Positions 10,604-22,568 of a DNA stretch of 64,000 bases are shown in pieces (the first letter of the stretch is position 1; the number at the start of each line of letters is the position of its first letter). The DNA lies in contig CM044868.1 of the NCBI GenBank assembly GCA_024500155.1, positions 37,363,665-37,427,664 on the forward strand, written 5' to 3'. The position numbers and the translations under genes were made by a program. The notes beneath the pieces were generated by a model that had not been told where the DNA came from, did no database searches, and worked only from the letters and a program-made list of their open reading frames with translations. The DNA is from Chenopodium formosanum (Eukaryota; Streptophyta; Magnoliopsida; Caryophyllales; Amaranthaceae).

Positions 10604-12765
10604 AAATTCCCCCATGCTAAAATTTTGCTCGTCCTCGAGCAAAACAAAATCTAACCTAAGGGAAAAATGATGAAATTATTCAAGTAAAGAAGGAAACAAG
10701 AAAACTTGAGAGGATGGGAATATACACTAACTCACTTTCGTAGGAATCACGATCAATTTTAGCGACTAAAGACAAGCCATTTAAACCCCTAGATCGTCCT
10801 AGAGGACAAGTGATGCTCTCGTAAAGGTTTCCTAAGAGATTAACCATAACTCTCGTAATAATACAAATAAGGCAAAGCGTGAATAAGAAACCAAAATACA
10901 AGAAAAGAAAACAAGTGTTCATGAAAGGACTTTTCCAAAAGTACAAGCACAAATGAATGCAAATCTTTCTAAACCAGTAAGGGAGTGCACGTTCCAAGAT
11001 ACCCGAGGTTGATTGAAACATAAATATGCTAAGCATAGGAACTAGTTTTCGCAATCCACTTTCATCCCAAACGTTCTTACCGAGTTCTCCCTACTAGTCT
11101 CATATCTTCCCCTAGTGAGCATCTCAAAAGTTCCACGAAAGAACCGAAAAAAAAAATGATAATTTTGGGCTACTCGACGTCTTGACAATGCATCCCCTCT
11201 CCTTAGGCTATGACTCATAATTCCTTCCCCCCGATATGTGACTCAACCTCTAGGTCAAATGGACTTTCAAAGGTTGTAACATAAGGCAAAAAGGGTAAAG
11301 GGTAGGCTAAAATTTAGTGTTTGGTGGTATTCCTAATTAGTGAAGCAAAGGGTGATCAATCCTCAACACCATAATCAAGTATCACCAAACAAAAAGAGAC
11401 CAACACCCCCCAAGCTTATTCAAAGCTATACTCACAAACGTATACACAAAAAGCGTGAGAACGCTTTCCCCCAAGCTTAAATGGAGCATTGTCCTCAATG
11501 CTCTACATAGGGATAAGGATACTCACATCAAAATATTTTTGCATTTTTTTCATTTTTCACTTTTCACTTTTTTACTTCTTTTTTTTTCTTGTTTTTTCTT
11601 TATTAGGGCTTTGTCCTCGCCTCTTTTTAACTTTGGACGGCTTTTTTTTCAACTTTGCACTTGCTTTGTCCTTGCCTTTTTTAACTTTGGACGGCTTTTT
11701 TCATTTATTCATTTTCCATTATTTACACAAAAATCACAACACAAACTTGCTATCAAGAGAACCAAATATCCAAACTCCTCCAACACAAACTCCAACAATA
11801 ATGATCAATTTCTTCACAAAAACCAAGAATGGAAACGAAAATGAAACAAAAAGCTCAAGATCTAAAGATGCGGCTTGAAAAAAAAGGGAAGAGACTCAAA
11901 TGGTTAGCAAGTAGGAAAATGTAAACCCAAAAACCAAAGATAAGAAAACTATCCTAGAAAAGAAAAATTACCACCCCGAAAAGATGCCTTTGTCCTCCCT
12001 AGATGGTTTGGTCTCGAGTTTGAGAATTATGAGTCAAGATTCTAGATTAGGTCCACAATAGTCAAGGATCCATGCCGCTCATGTAAATATATGTTGAAGG
12101 TTTGAAAAATAATGAATCTCACATGGATGTAGCAAAAACTCACTATTGAATTGGTGTCAAATCGACTATAGGCAGCAACTACCATCATGCCACAAACAAG
12201 TAGAATCCGGTTTCATGGTCCCATTAGTTCTAACCAACTACTTTAGCATGCTTTATCCTAGAATTAACCAAGCTTACTCTCTAACCGTGCACACCGTTAC
12301 CATTTAAGAAGAAAAACATTCAACTATACAAGTCCTAAAGTATTATGTCCAAAGCAAGAACAAAACAAAACACAATGCAATTTTGCATTGATAGAAACAA
12401 AAATCTTTTTGGAGTTTTTTTTTTTTCAAAATAAAGAACATGGAAAAGCATATACAAAGGTGCATGACATATATGAATCAAAATCCCACCAGTCATGATA
12501 GAATACCCTCCCCCAAGCTTAAATGAGACAATATGCTCAAACACAAATCAAATAATCCATGAGAGGGGAAAAGAAAGAAGTCAAACCAACAATACCAACA
12601 CACGTCCAACAAGTTATCAACTATTAGATAAAGAGCAAGGAAAGATATTACCGGATGTTAGGTTGGTGTAAATACCCACAAATGACCCAATTCAACCTTT
12701 CAAAGCTACTTTCCTCAAGAATTGAAACTTGTTTTCCATATGCTAGCAAAATAGGAGTCAATCTT
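10604..12765 (-). mobile_element. family B copy B1, 3' internal region without coding capacity
   Basis: Read on the minus strand it ends in a PPT-like tract next to the LTR start at 10603. The terminal stem-loop TTTTGCTCG, AGGA, CGAGCAAAA lies at 10623-10644. A second module at 11484-11503 has the stem GAGCATTG/CAATGCTC with the same AGGA loop and is followed by AAGCTTGGGGG. Two more AAGCTTGGGGG tracts lie near 11410 and 12510. No gag or pol homology was found. The element is cut near 12765 by family A LTR sequence. Confidence 0.7.
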
Positions 12766-13511
12766 CTTACTCTTTCTCTTTACCTTTGTTCTTGATTTTG
12801 TTTATTTGCTTTTATTTTTCTTCTTTACTTATTAATCATGTTGATGCTTATTGATTTGATGATTGATATTGTTTTCAACATGATTTGTGAGTAGTCATCT
12901 AGACAAGGGTGTGGGGATGGTGTAGTTGCTAATTGTTCATGCTTTTAATGTTGGGGTTATGTTAATGGTGATTAAAGTCTTTGCATGCTTGATATTCTTT
13001 GGTCTTTCTTGCAAGTGCACATCGTTAGTTGATCAAAGATGAGTCTTTACTAACAAGTAACGGAAGTTGACTTAGTTGAGATTCATCACTATCGATTGTT
13101 ATTTAATAGTACCTCCTAGTATATGGTTCTAATGTGGAAACATAGAGGCTATGTTAGGAGAAGCCAATTGACCCCGGAAGGCGGCTAGATTGGACCCTTT
13201 ACTTCGGTATTCATGCATGTTTAGTTTACCATTGATATGCTACTTTGTTATTGTATGGTCAAGCGTCAACTTCACCTACCCATTTCCCTTGGTGCCTTAA
13301 TGTTTTATTTCTTGTTTTAGCATCTTTAGACTTTAGTTTATTTATCTCTTATTCCGGACTAGCTTAATTGTCGATAACATTTGGTGGTGTTTACCGTTCT
13401 CTGTGGTTCGACCCCTATGCTTGCCTTATACTCGTATTAGGTTTGTTTAGGTTGTATAAATTGTATTTGATCTAGGGATAGACAATTGACGACGCGTTTA
13501 TTCCCTTGTCA
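12766..13511 (+). repeat. 5'-truncated left LTR of A1
   Basis: It matches 19203-19948 nearly base for base and ends in CCCTTGTCA directly before the PBS. The U3 and TATA part is missing, so this LTR cannot drive transcription by itself. Confidence 0.85.
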
Positions 13512-13513
13512 AA

Positions 13514-13531
13514 TTGGCGCCGTTGCCGAGG
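13514..13531 (+). promoter_or_regulatory. primer-binding site of A1
   Basis: TTGGCGCCGTTGCCGAGG follows the LTR end by two bases. This is the PBS type typical of plant Athila-like Ty3/gypsy elements (usually assigned to tRNA-Asp). It marks 13512 as the start of the internal region. Confidence 0.85.
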
Positions 13532-13628
13532 AACGACTTCCATTACCGTTATGTTTTCTTATTGAGACTAGCCCATCGTATATATTTATTTTGATTTATT
13601 TTTGTTCTCTTTGTTTTGTTTTTGAAAA

Positions 13629-15311
13629 ATGGCACATTTTTCTTTTCCTCAATATGATGATGAGCCTTTTTGTGTCTACTTCCATAGACTTGTGGGGTTT
13701 TTGAACTATAATGGTTGTAATCCTTCTGAAGCTTGTGAGATTTGTTACTATGGCATGAATGAACAAACGAGATATAAAGTTGAAAGTAGGTTTAATGGCG
13801 AATTTCAAGCATTATCGGTTCATAGTGCTTGGAGCTTTTTTGTACGGTTTGCTAAGGAAGTACGCAATAGGGCATGTAATGTTGCTAATTTTGATTCTCA
13901 ATGTGATAATAGTTTTATTAGTGGCATGCATCCCCATGATTTGTCTTGTGATCCTATTTGTGAACCTAGTACAAGTGATTTCAACTCTCTATCTCCTATT
14001 GTTGATGATGAATCTCATTTGCTTGATTATACCCCCTCTCCCTAATATGATGATGCTCATGTTTATAATGTGAATGATCCTCCCTCCTCATCTTCTTGTT
14101 CTTACATGGCTTCAAATGATTTCCCTTATGTTTCTAATGAGTCCTTTTATGAGAGTAATTCTATGGAAAGTTTGAAGGAAGAGAAGATAATGAAGATAAT
14201 GGAGATGATGGAGAAGTATAACGAGATGAGGGAAGTTGAGAATAGGGAGACGGAAGTTATAATGAAGATGCTTGAGAGCCAAATTCTCCAACTAGCCAAC
14301 TCTCAAGAAAATGCCCTTCCTTCTTCTTCTCTTCCCCATATGAGTGAGGATCCCATTAGAGAGCATTCGAGTGATGGTGAAGGAGTTGAAAATGAAAAGA
14401 GTGTTGATTTTGAAAATCCTAATCCTTCTTCCCATCTTGATGAGTCTCAAGTGTATGTTTGTGACCCTTCAATCTATGAATATATAGACTCTTTTGAGGT
14501 AATGTCCCACATATTTTTCGAGAGTCATATGAGGACTTATAGATTATTGGATGATTTCATCGAGAATGCTTCTTGGGACTTAGATGAGTTTAAGATGAAT
14601 CTACCTCCATTCATGCACGATTTTGGGACCTTGGGTTTTGAGATAGTTGAAGGAAAGGTTGTCTATTGTGGTGAAAAGGAGGATAAGGTTGACTCCCTTG
14701 GAGTTTTTGAGCTTGAGGGAGGTGTAGATCGTGAGTGCCCTTCATTTGAGGATGCTATGATTGATTTTCATGCCCTCATTGGCGATGTGAGACCTTGTGG
14801 TGAGGGAGTAGCTACGCCTTTTCCCGTTTCTCATACCCCTTTTTCTCTAAGGTTCGACCACATCCTTCCTTACCCTACTTCTCTCCCTTCCTATCTCAAA
14901 CAACCTATTGGGAAGCCGCCCTTTATGGATGATTTTCATGTCCCTCATTCCATCATCATTGAGGAAGATAGGAATTTTGTCAACCAAAAATTGTGTGATG
15001 AGGATTTTCCTTTTTCCTTTTCTTTCCACTATTCTTTTCCTTCTTCTACTTCTTACTTTCTTGAGTTTCCTTTCGATCCTTCTTCTTCTTTCTTTTGGCA
15101 TCTCCCTCTTCACTTGCGTGCAATGATTTTGTTGCACGTTCTTATTCCGTCATTTGCTTATTTACACCCCCATGAAATGTGTAGTAGTGCATTTGACAAG
15201 CTCTTGCGTGTGTTGAATTATTATTTCCTAGAGCGGTCTCGCTTGGACGTTAAACAAGCCTTTGCGGGAAGTAACCCGTGTTTTATAGCTTTCATTTTCT
15301 TTTGTTTTTAG
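13629..15311 (+). pseudogene. family A gag-position protein, function unknown, one internal stop
   Basis: The frame is open from the ATG at 13629 to 15311 (about 560 codons) except for one TAA at 14043-14045. The N-terminal part (MAHFSFPQYDDEPFCVYFHR...) is rich in aromatic residues. A Glu/Met/Lys-rich, probably coiled-coil stretch lies around 14170-14290. The C-terminal half is acidic, then Phe/Ser/Pro-rich. Near the end, LDVKQAFAGSNP matches the position and pattern of KQALPGRQPG at the end of the family C gag. It lies 115 bp behind the PBS, where gag belongs, but I recognise no retrotrans_gag core, zinc knuckle or enzyme motif. It is either a very diverged gag or an element-specific protein. 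A gag fragment of the same family forms the foldback at 4403-4573. Confidence 0.6.
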
Positions 15312-17514
15312 ATTAGATTTTCTCACATGGACGTGTTTGTGTTCCTTGATAGGTACACAACTTGATATACTCTTGCGCATTGGTGGTGATCAAGAATCAA
15401 GGGAATGCGCCTCAACTTACCTATCATGTGGAATTCAAGCCTTATTTGTAGAGATATGGCTCATATGAGGTTATTTCGGGTTTTTTTGTGTGATTTTGCA
15501 TTTATCCCATATCCGGTAATATCCTTCTTTTTCCTCTCTCTCTTACTAATTGTGACTTGAAGATCATGTGTTGGTAATGTTGGATTAATTTGTCCTTGTA
15601 TTCCCCTCCTTGTTTCATTGTTTATGATTTGAAAGCTTGGTTTCTTTCAAGCTTGGGGGAGGGTATTCTATCATGTTTGGTGGGATGTTGATTCATATAT
15701 TCCATGCACGTGAGTATATGCATTTCCATGTTTTTCATGTTTTTGGAAAATCCAAAAAGATTTTTGTTTACTTCAAGGCAAGTTTAGCAAAATTGTGTTT
15801 TGTTTGTTCTTAATTGGACATTATATCTTTTGGATTTGTTTACTCTTGAATGCCTTTCTTCCTAAGTGGTTAATGTGTGCACGATTTGAGAGTGTCATTG
15901 GTTGACTCTAGGATATTACATGCTAAGGTAGCCGGGTTAAGAACTTTGAGGAATCCATGAAGCCCTAGTTCACGGGTATGTGGTAAAATGGTGTTGCTCT
16001 CTATAGTGGATTTGGCACCCTTAGTTGGTATTTGCTTAGTTATAATCCCGTGTGAGGTAACATTGTTTTAGCCTTCATCACTTTGTTGTGTGGCGCATTT
16101 GGATCCTTAGCTATGCATGTCTTGATCCTTGTTTTGACTTATAGCTCCCAAGATCGTGACCGAAACACTCTAGGGGAGGAAAAGGGCACTTCTTTCTCAT
16201 TTTTTTTCTTTATCTTCTTTTTGTTTTGTTACAAATTTGATTTTCTATTTTGCATAAACCTACTTGCTAACCAATTTGAGCCTTATGTTTCCCGCTCTTG
16301 TTTAAACCACATTATAAACCTAATGACCTATGTTTACCTACCTTTAGTTAGTGAAGCATTGGCATGTGAGGTTTAAGTTTTGAGTTGTTGATTATAAACA
16401 AGAAGCACTTTGAGATTTGGTTAGAGTTGAGCTTGTAAAGAAATATGCAAATTTATGAAAATCAAGTGAAGTTTCAAGAAAACGCCGTCCAAAATTAAAA
16501 AAGGCAAGGACAATGAATAAAGTTAAAAAAAAAAGAGAAAAAAAAATTGGAAAAGAAACAAAAACAACAAAAATATTTTAGATGGTTTCATTTTCTTCCT
16601 TAGTTTAAGCATTGAGGACAATGGTTTGTTCAAGCTTGGGGAGGAATATTGTGTGTTTGTGTTGAATAAGCTTGGGGGAATGACATTAGTGGTATTTTTG
16701 CTTGATATTTAGTGAATTCTTGAGTTATTTTTTAGTGTCGGCCGCACTTTTTGCTTCACTTAGGAATTATCACCAAATTTTAAATTTTTACCCCGCCTTA
16801 ACCCTTAGCCTTACGTTACAACCAATAAAAAGACCCTTAGACTCTAGTGGTTTAGGTCAAAAGAACGGTGGAGGGAGATAGACTTCAAACCTATGGAAAG
16901 AGTATGCATAGTTGAGACGTCAGGATTACCTTCTCAAAGTTTTTCATTTCTTTATCTTTTTCCGGTTCCTTCGTGGAATCTTGAGAAGCTAGTTTAAGGG
17001 TTGATTTGAAGCTAGTGGAGAGAACGTGGCCCGATTGGTTTGGGCTAGGGTGGATTGAGTCCTAAGTAGTTCTCTATGCTTAGCATGTGTTATGTTTCAA
17101 TCAACCATTGACATCTTGGAACGTGCATACATTTGTCCATTTAGAAAGGTTTGCATTCATTAGTACTCGTCCTTATTTCTTGTCCATACATGAGCTTGTG
17201 TTTCGCTTTTTCTCTTAGTGTTCCTTTTCCTTTTTCATTTTTCCTTTTGTTGCCTTGCCTTGGTTTTTATCGAGAGTTGTGGGTTAAACCTCTTAGGAAA
17301 CCCTCACGAGAGCTTACTCGTCCTCTTTGGCGACATAGGGGTTTAAAGGGCTTGATGCATACGCTAAACGCATCCGTGATTCCTACGACAGTGAGTTAGT
17401 GTACATTCTTTCTCTTAGTTTCTATTTTGTTTCTTTTGCCTTTAATAATTCCATCTTGTTCTCTTTTGCCTTAGCTTTGCTCGAGGACGAGCAAAGGTTT
17501 AGCTTGGGGGAATT
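15312..17514 (+). other. long non-coding 3' region of A1
   Basis: This is 2.2 kb without credible coding sequence. It is highly similar to 6742-8340 from 15934 on and more distantly to 32640-34308 of family C. Shared blocks include a stretch near 15934 (gggttaagaacttt), one near 16140 (agctcccaagatcgtgacc) and one near 16890-16960. AAGCTTGGGG tracts occur at about 15650, 16632 and 16670 and as the terminal PPT. The stem-loop AGCATTG-AGGA-CAATGGT precedes the 16632 tract. The conservation of non-coding blocks between families suggests cis-functions such as packaging or priming. Confidence 0.65.
17475..17514 (+). promoter_or_regulatory. terminal AGGA stem-loop and polypurine tract of A1
   Basis: CTTTGCTCG, AGGA, CGAGCAAAG form the stem-loop at 17475-17496. 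AGCTTGGGGGAATT at 17501-17514 ends at the LTR start, as in A2 (8301-8340). Confidence 0.8.
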
Positions 17515-19948
17515 TTATGAGTGACATTTATGTCACTCTTAGGGAGTAGTTTTAGAGTCATTTTCGCGTTTATTTTATCTTATTTTCCCTTTCTTTCTCT
17601 TGTTTTCTCTTTAATAAAGTTTCTTGTTTATTTGGTAATTTTGGAGCGTTTTAGTTTATTTTCTTTATTTTATTAGCTTTAGTTTATTTTCGTATTTTAT
17701 TTTTTTTTATTTGCTTGTATAGTTTTTGTTTTATTTTTATTAGTTTAGTTTTATGTCTCTTATTTTCTATTTTATTTTATTTATTTCTATTTTATTTATT
17801 TTATGTTATTTGTCGTGGTTTTGTTTTATTTCGTCCTTTGTTTATTTTCATTTTATTTTATTTTATTCTTTGTCCCAATTCTCTCCTCAATCTTGCTCGT
17901 GTTTGTAGGTGTGTTCGGGTTGATGCTCGATTTCCATGTTCAAATGAAGTTCGAAGTCCGAGGTTCGAGGCACAAATTTTGAGCCAAGCAAACTGTGTTT
18001 TGCTACCTTGCTGCTGCCCCTTAACCTTCACCCCACCTCCCTTATCCTCCACCACATCAACCACAGCAGCCCCTCAGCCAACCTCCTCTACTTCTCCCCT
18101 GCTGCCACCAATCAAACACCGTAGCCCGCCAGCTGCTAACACCACACACAACAGCACACACAACCAATTAACTCCCCTGCTCCCTCACGCACACAGCAGC
18201 CTGCCAAACCCCAACATCGCAAACCACCAGCGCACCTCCATTAGCACCAACAGCAGCAACATTGCGCAACCAACCTCCGCCACCTTCCTCTGTTTCCACT
18301 CGCAACAACAACAATAATCAGCAGCAACACCACACACACCAGCACCAACCACCGCCAAAACCACCACAATTTCCACGCCATACACCCACAGCGCATCCCC
18401 ACAACAACTCCAATTACAGCAGCAACGCTGCCTCCCCACTTCGCAACACCAGCAGCAGCAATTTGCGCCACATCAAACCACCAATTCACACAAGCACCAG
18501 CATCAATTACAGCAAAAATCAGAAATCAAGTTCCAGCATATCGTTGGTGGTTCGACCGAACTTCGAGTCAGAGACTTTGGGGGTTTTGTTATTTGAAGAG
18601 GAGTGGTCGAACATACCCTTGGTTCGACCGAACCAACCCCGTAGTTCGGTCGAACCAACCACCGGTTCGATCGAACCACTCCACGAGCTTCACACATGGG
18701 TTTTAATGAAGATGAATGGTGGTGATTAAGATGATTGCTTGCTGATGGTTGATGATGAATTGAGAGCAGCCAAGATCGAATGGAAGGGGAAATCGGGGTC
18801 TGATGGTTTTTGGGGGATTTATGAGGTTATTTTTCTTTTTCTTTTTCTTTTATTTTTATTTCTTTTCCTTTTCCTTTTCTTATTTCTTTTCTCTTTTATT
18901 TCTTTTCTTTTTTATTTTCATTTTATTTCCTTTTCTTTCTTTTTTTATTTCCTTCTTTTATTTTTCTATTTTTCCTAGTTTATTATTAAGTTAGTATAAA
19001 TACCCATTTTTTGGGGTAATTAAAGAGGAGGGAAATAACTATCTATTCTTCTCTCTAATTAGTTTTAGTTTTAGGTTAGGTTAGGGTTAGTCTTCATTGG
19101 TAGAGAGAGAAAGTGAGGTTTTCTTCATTAATGAACTTGGATTTTGAAGAAGGAGCTTGTTCAATCCTTTGTAGACCTTCATCTTCAATTAATGAGCAAT
19201 TTCCTACTCTTTCTCTTTACCTTTATTCTTGATTTTGTTTATTTGCTTTTATTTTTCTTCTTTACTTATTAATCATGTTGATGCTTATTGATTTGATGAT
19301 TGATATTGTTTTCAACATGATTTGTGAGTATTCATCTAGCCAAGGGTGTGGGGATGGTGTAGTTGCTAATTGTTCATGCTTTTAATGTTGGGGTTATGTT
19401 AATGGTGATTAAAGTCTTTGCATGCTTGATATTCTTTGGTCTTTCTTGCAAGTGCACATCGTTAGTTGATCAAAGATGAGTCTTTACTAACAAGTAACGG
19501 AAGTTGACTTAGTTGAGATTCATCACTATCGATTGTTATTTAATAGTACCTCCTAGTATATGGTTCTAATGTGGAAACATAGAGGCTATGTTAGGAGAAG
19601 CCAATTGACCCCGGAAGGCGGCTAGATTGGACCCTTTACTTCGGTATTCATGCATGTTTAGTTTACCATTGATATGCTACTTTGTTATTGTATGGTCAAG
19701 CGTCAACTTCACCTACCCATTTCCCTTGGTGCCTTAATGTTTTATTTCTTGTTTTAGCATCTTTAGACTTTAGTTTATTTATCTCTTATTCCGGACTAGC
19801 TTAATTGTCGATAACATTTGGTGGTGTTTACCGTTCTCTGTGGTTCGACCCCTATGCTTGCCTTATACTCGTATTAGGTTTGTTTAGGTTGTATAAATTG
19901 TATTTGATCTAGGGATAGACAATTGACGACGCGTTTATTCCCTTGTCA
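17515..19948 (+). repeat. full family A LTR (2434 bp), right end of A1
   Basis: It starts TTATGAGTGAC, where A2 has TGATGAGTGAC, so the terminal TG is mutated. It ends CCCTTGTCA. It contains the terminal palindrome, a TTTTATT-rich tract (17640-17880), a C/A-rich G-poor tract (18010-18500) and four TTCGAYCGAA palindromes (18545-18680). A TATA box TATAAATA lies at about 18995, followed by CCCATTTTTTGGGG. Confidence 0.85.
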
Positions 19949-19998
19949 CTTAACCTTTTTTATTCTGGAGCTCAAATCAAGAAACCTTTTAGGTTTGT

Positions 19999-22563
19999 TG
20001 ATCGGGATAAGATCGGTCGTTAAACTACTACCCTAATCAAATTAATCATTTATAATACTTAAACTTACACCAAACTAGTTAGTGGCAAGTAAAGGGTCGA
20101 ACCACTAGGGAAGCACACTAATTCAACATCAACAATCACTAATGCAAGAGTAAAAAGGGAATTTTTTTTGTTGGTTTTGTTGAGTAAGAACACTTAAACT
20201 ACAAATAAGCAAGAAAATGATGATTTAAATCAAGGGAAAATAACGCTAGTGATACAGGGGTGTCAAATATGATTAGAAAGAGGGGAATAATAATGATTAT
20301 CATGAAACACATGCCAAAGAACACAAGATTCTACCTAAACAATTCATTCTCATGCAATAGTCTAGGAAAATCAATGAAAGAGGTCTACACTAATAAGGAT
20401 CATTCTCATGCATCCTATTAGTTACAATCAAATCAAGATAAAAAAGAAACACAATCCATAAAAACTCCACTTTAATAACTCATTCTCATGCAATCATTAA
20501 AATAGAGATGATCTTAATCTAATTCAAATCACTTTCATGCATTGAAACTAGAAAACATCAAATAGAGTGCAATAATAATCTCAAGCTATTAAAAATCATG
20601 TCTTTCATCAATTTATGGCATAAGTTCAATCCAACCATCATCATTCATCCAATATCAACTCATATCTTCCACCCCCTTGCCCTAGCTAAAAGATTAGCCT
20701 AGAGAAGGGAGATTAAACATAATATCAAAACTAGAAACAAACTCAAGAAACTCAAAACAAAACATGATTAAAAATAATGAAATCAATAACAACTAGATGA
20801 ACTAATAAGAGTAACAAAAATAAGCAACAATAAATGCAAATAAATAAAGCTAAAGGAAAGGATTAGAAATTACTAAAGAAAGGATTAATGAAAGATGAAA
20901 ACTTGAATTCTTGCTTGATTGAAGGTTTAACTTGAGCAAAGTTGAATACTTGGAAGAAAATTGAGCAATAATCTACTTTCTCTCTCTAAAAATTATCTAA
21001 TCTAACCTTAAGAGAGAGAATCTCTCCTCAACTAATTAAGAAAATAGCATCCTCAAATTCCCCCTAATTACCCCCAAAAAATGGGTATTTATACAAAGCT
21101 AGGAAAACTAAGAAGAATTAAAGAAGCAAAATGATAAAGAAAGAAAATAAATAAAGAAAGAAAGAAAAGAAATAAATAAATAAAATGAAAAATAGAATGA
21201 AAATAGAAAAGAAAGTTAAAAATAATGAAAATGAAAATAAAACATTAAATCCTCCAAATCCCCCACCAAAACCCTCAGCCATCTCCTCTAATTCCCCCCC
21301 TTCTTCAAATTTCTTTAGCTGCTTTAAATGGGGTTTTAATCCCCTACTTCAGTCACCATCAAACATCATCAGCAAGCTTCATGATTTAATCCACATCGTT
21401 CATCATCATTGAGAATTGGCATCAAGCAAAACACCACCGTCCGATCTTCATTAAAATCCATGTGAGAAGCTCGTGATTGAACCCACATTTGTGCGCCCGC
21501 AAAGACATCGCGCAGAGGTCGCGCAAACTTACTGCCTACACTCTGAATTTTGACTCCAATTGTGCACCTTCTGACAGGGCTGCGCGGCCGCAAAGCTCTA
21601 ACCAAATTGGTAGCTGCAATTGCGGGCAATTGGTGGTTGTGAATTAGCTTGCAATGCGGCTTAGGTAAGGGTGATTAGAGTTGTTGTTGCGGGTGTTACG
21701 GTGAAGTTGGGTGGCTGCAGCTGCAGTGAGGTAGCAGGGGCTGCTGGTGGTTGTTTCCGTGGCTAGAGGTGGTTGTTGGCGTTTTTGGCGGTGGGCTGAG
21801 GGGGCAGCTTGTGGTGATTGGAGGTGGTTGCTCTTGGGGATTTGTGGGCAGCGTTGTTGCTGTTATTGTTGTTGTGGAAAACAGGGGAGTGGGAGATGAG
21901 GTTGAGTTGTGGTGTGGTTGTTGGGTGGTTGTTGATGGTGGTTCAGGGCGGTTGTGACTCGAACTGGGAGTTGGCTGGTGGTTTGCGTGAGTAGGCAATT
22001 GCGTGGGCTGGTGTTGTTATTGTGGAGTGCGTGAAGGGCAGGGGAGGTGTAGCTTCTGTTTTGGTGAATTGAGGGAGCAGGGGTGTTGTGAGTTGTGGAG
22101 CAAAGGAAGTGTTTTGTGCTTTGGTGTGGTGAAGGATAAGGAAATGGGTGGTGATGGTTAAGGTGATAGCAGCTAGGAGGATGAAAAAGGCTTGGGAATT
22201 TGGCTTGGACCTCGAACACGAACCTACACACAAACAAACCCGAGGGTGAAACCGAGACAAATAAAAGAAAATAAATAATAAAAAGAAACTAAATAAACTA
22301 AAATAAAATTACGACAAATGAATAAAACTAAAGACTAAAAAAATAAATAAAGGTAAACAATAAAATAAAAATAAGAAAATAAAATAAAACTAATCAAATA
22401 AAGATACTAAACACTAAAAATTACCAAAACACTCAAATAAAAGACAAAAGACGAGAGTAAGAAAATAATAGAAATAAAGGATAAAAAGAGTTAAATTATT
22501 GGAAAATAAGCTGGAAAACTATTCAATAAAAACCCCTAAAAGTGACATAAAAATCACTTATCA
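19999..22563 (-). mobile_element. family C solo LTR (2565 bp), TSD tttgt
   Basis: On the minus strand it starts TGATAAGTGAT at 22563 and ends CCCGATCA at 19999. Target-site duplications tttgt lie at 19994-19998 and 22564-22568, and the flanks rejoin as one LINE. It is homologous to the LTRs of the complete element at 27209-37166. No PBS, PPT or internal sequence is present, as expected after LTR-LTR recombination. The GC-rich patch is at 21480-21600. Confidence 0.9.
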
Positions 22564-22568
22564 TTTGT

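Larger units (their letters stand above)
12766..19948 (+). mobile_element. non-autonomous Ty3/gypsy element A1 (LARD-like)
   Basis: The order is: truncated 5' LTR (12766-13511), Athila-type PBS (13514-13531), a gag-like ORF (13629-15311), a long non-coding 3' region, PPT and full 3' LTR (17515-19948). No protease, reverse transcriptase, RNase H or integrase motifs are present, so it must depend on another element. The two LTR copies differ at only about four positions over 740 bp, which suggests a recent insertion. The right flank is LINE sequence. The left end is lost, so no TSD can be tested. Confidence 0.8.

Noticed and set aside
11455..11878. Overlapping 129-codon plus-strand ORFs
   Set aside because: They cover the non-coding internal region of minus-strand B1, with T-rich low complexity and no motif.
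17715..18317. 200-codon plus-strand ORF (Phe/Leu then Ser/Thr/Pro)
   Set aside because: It starts in the TTTTATT tract and ends in the C/A tract of the LTR. Low complexity, no homologous frame in family C.
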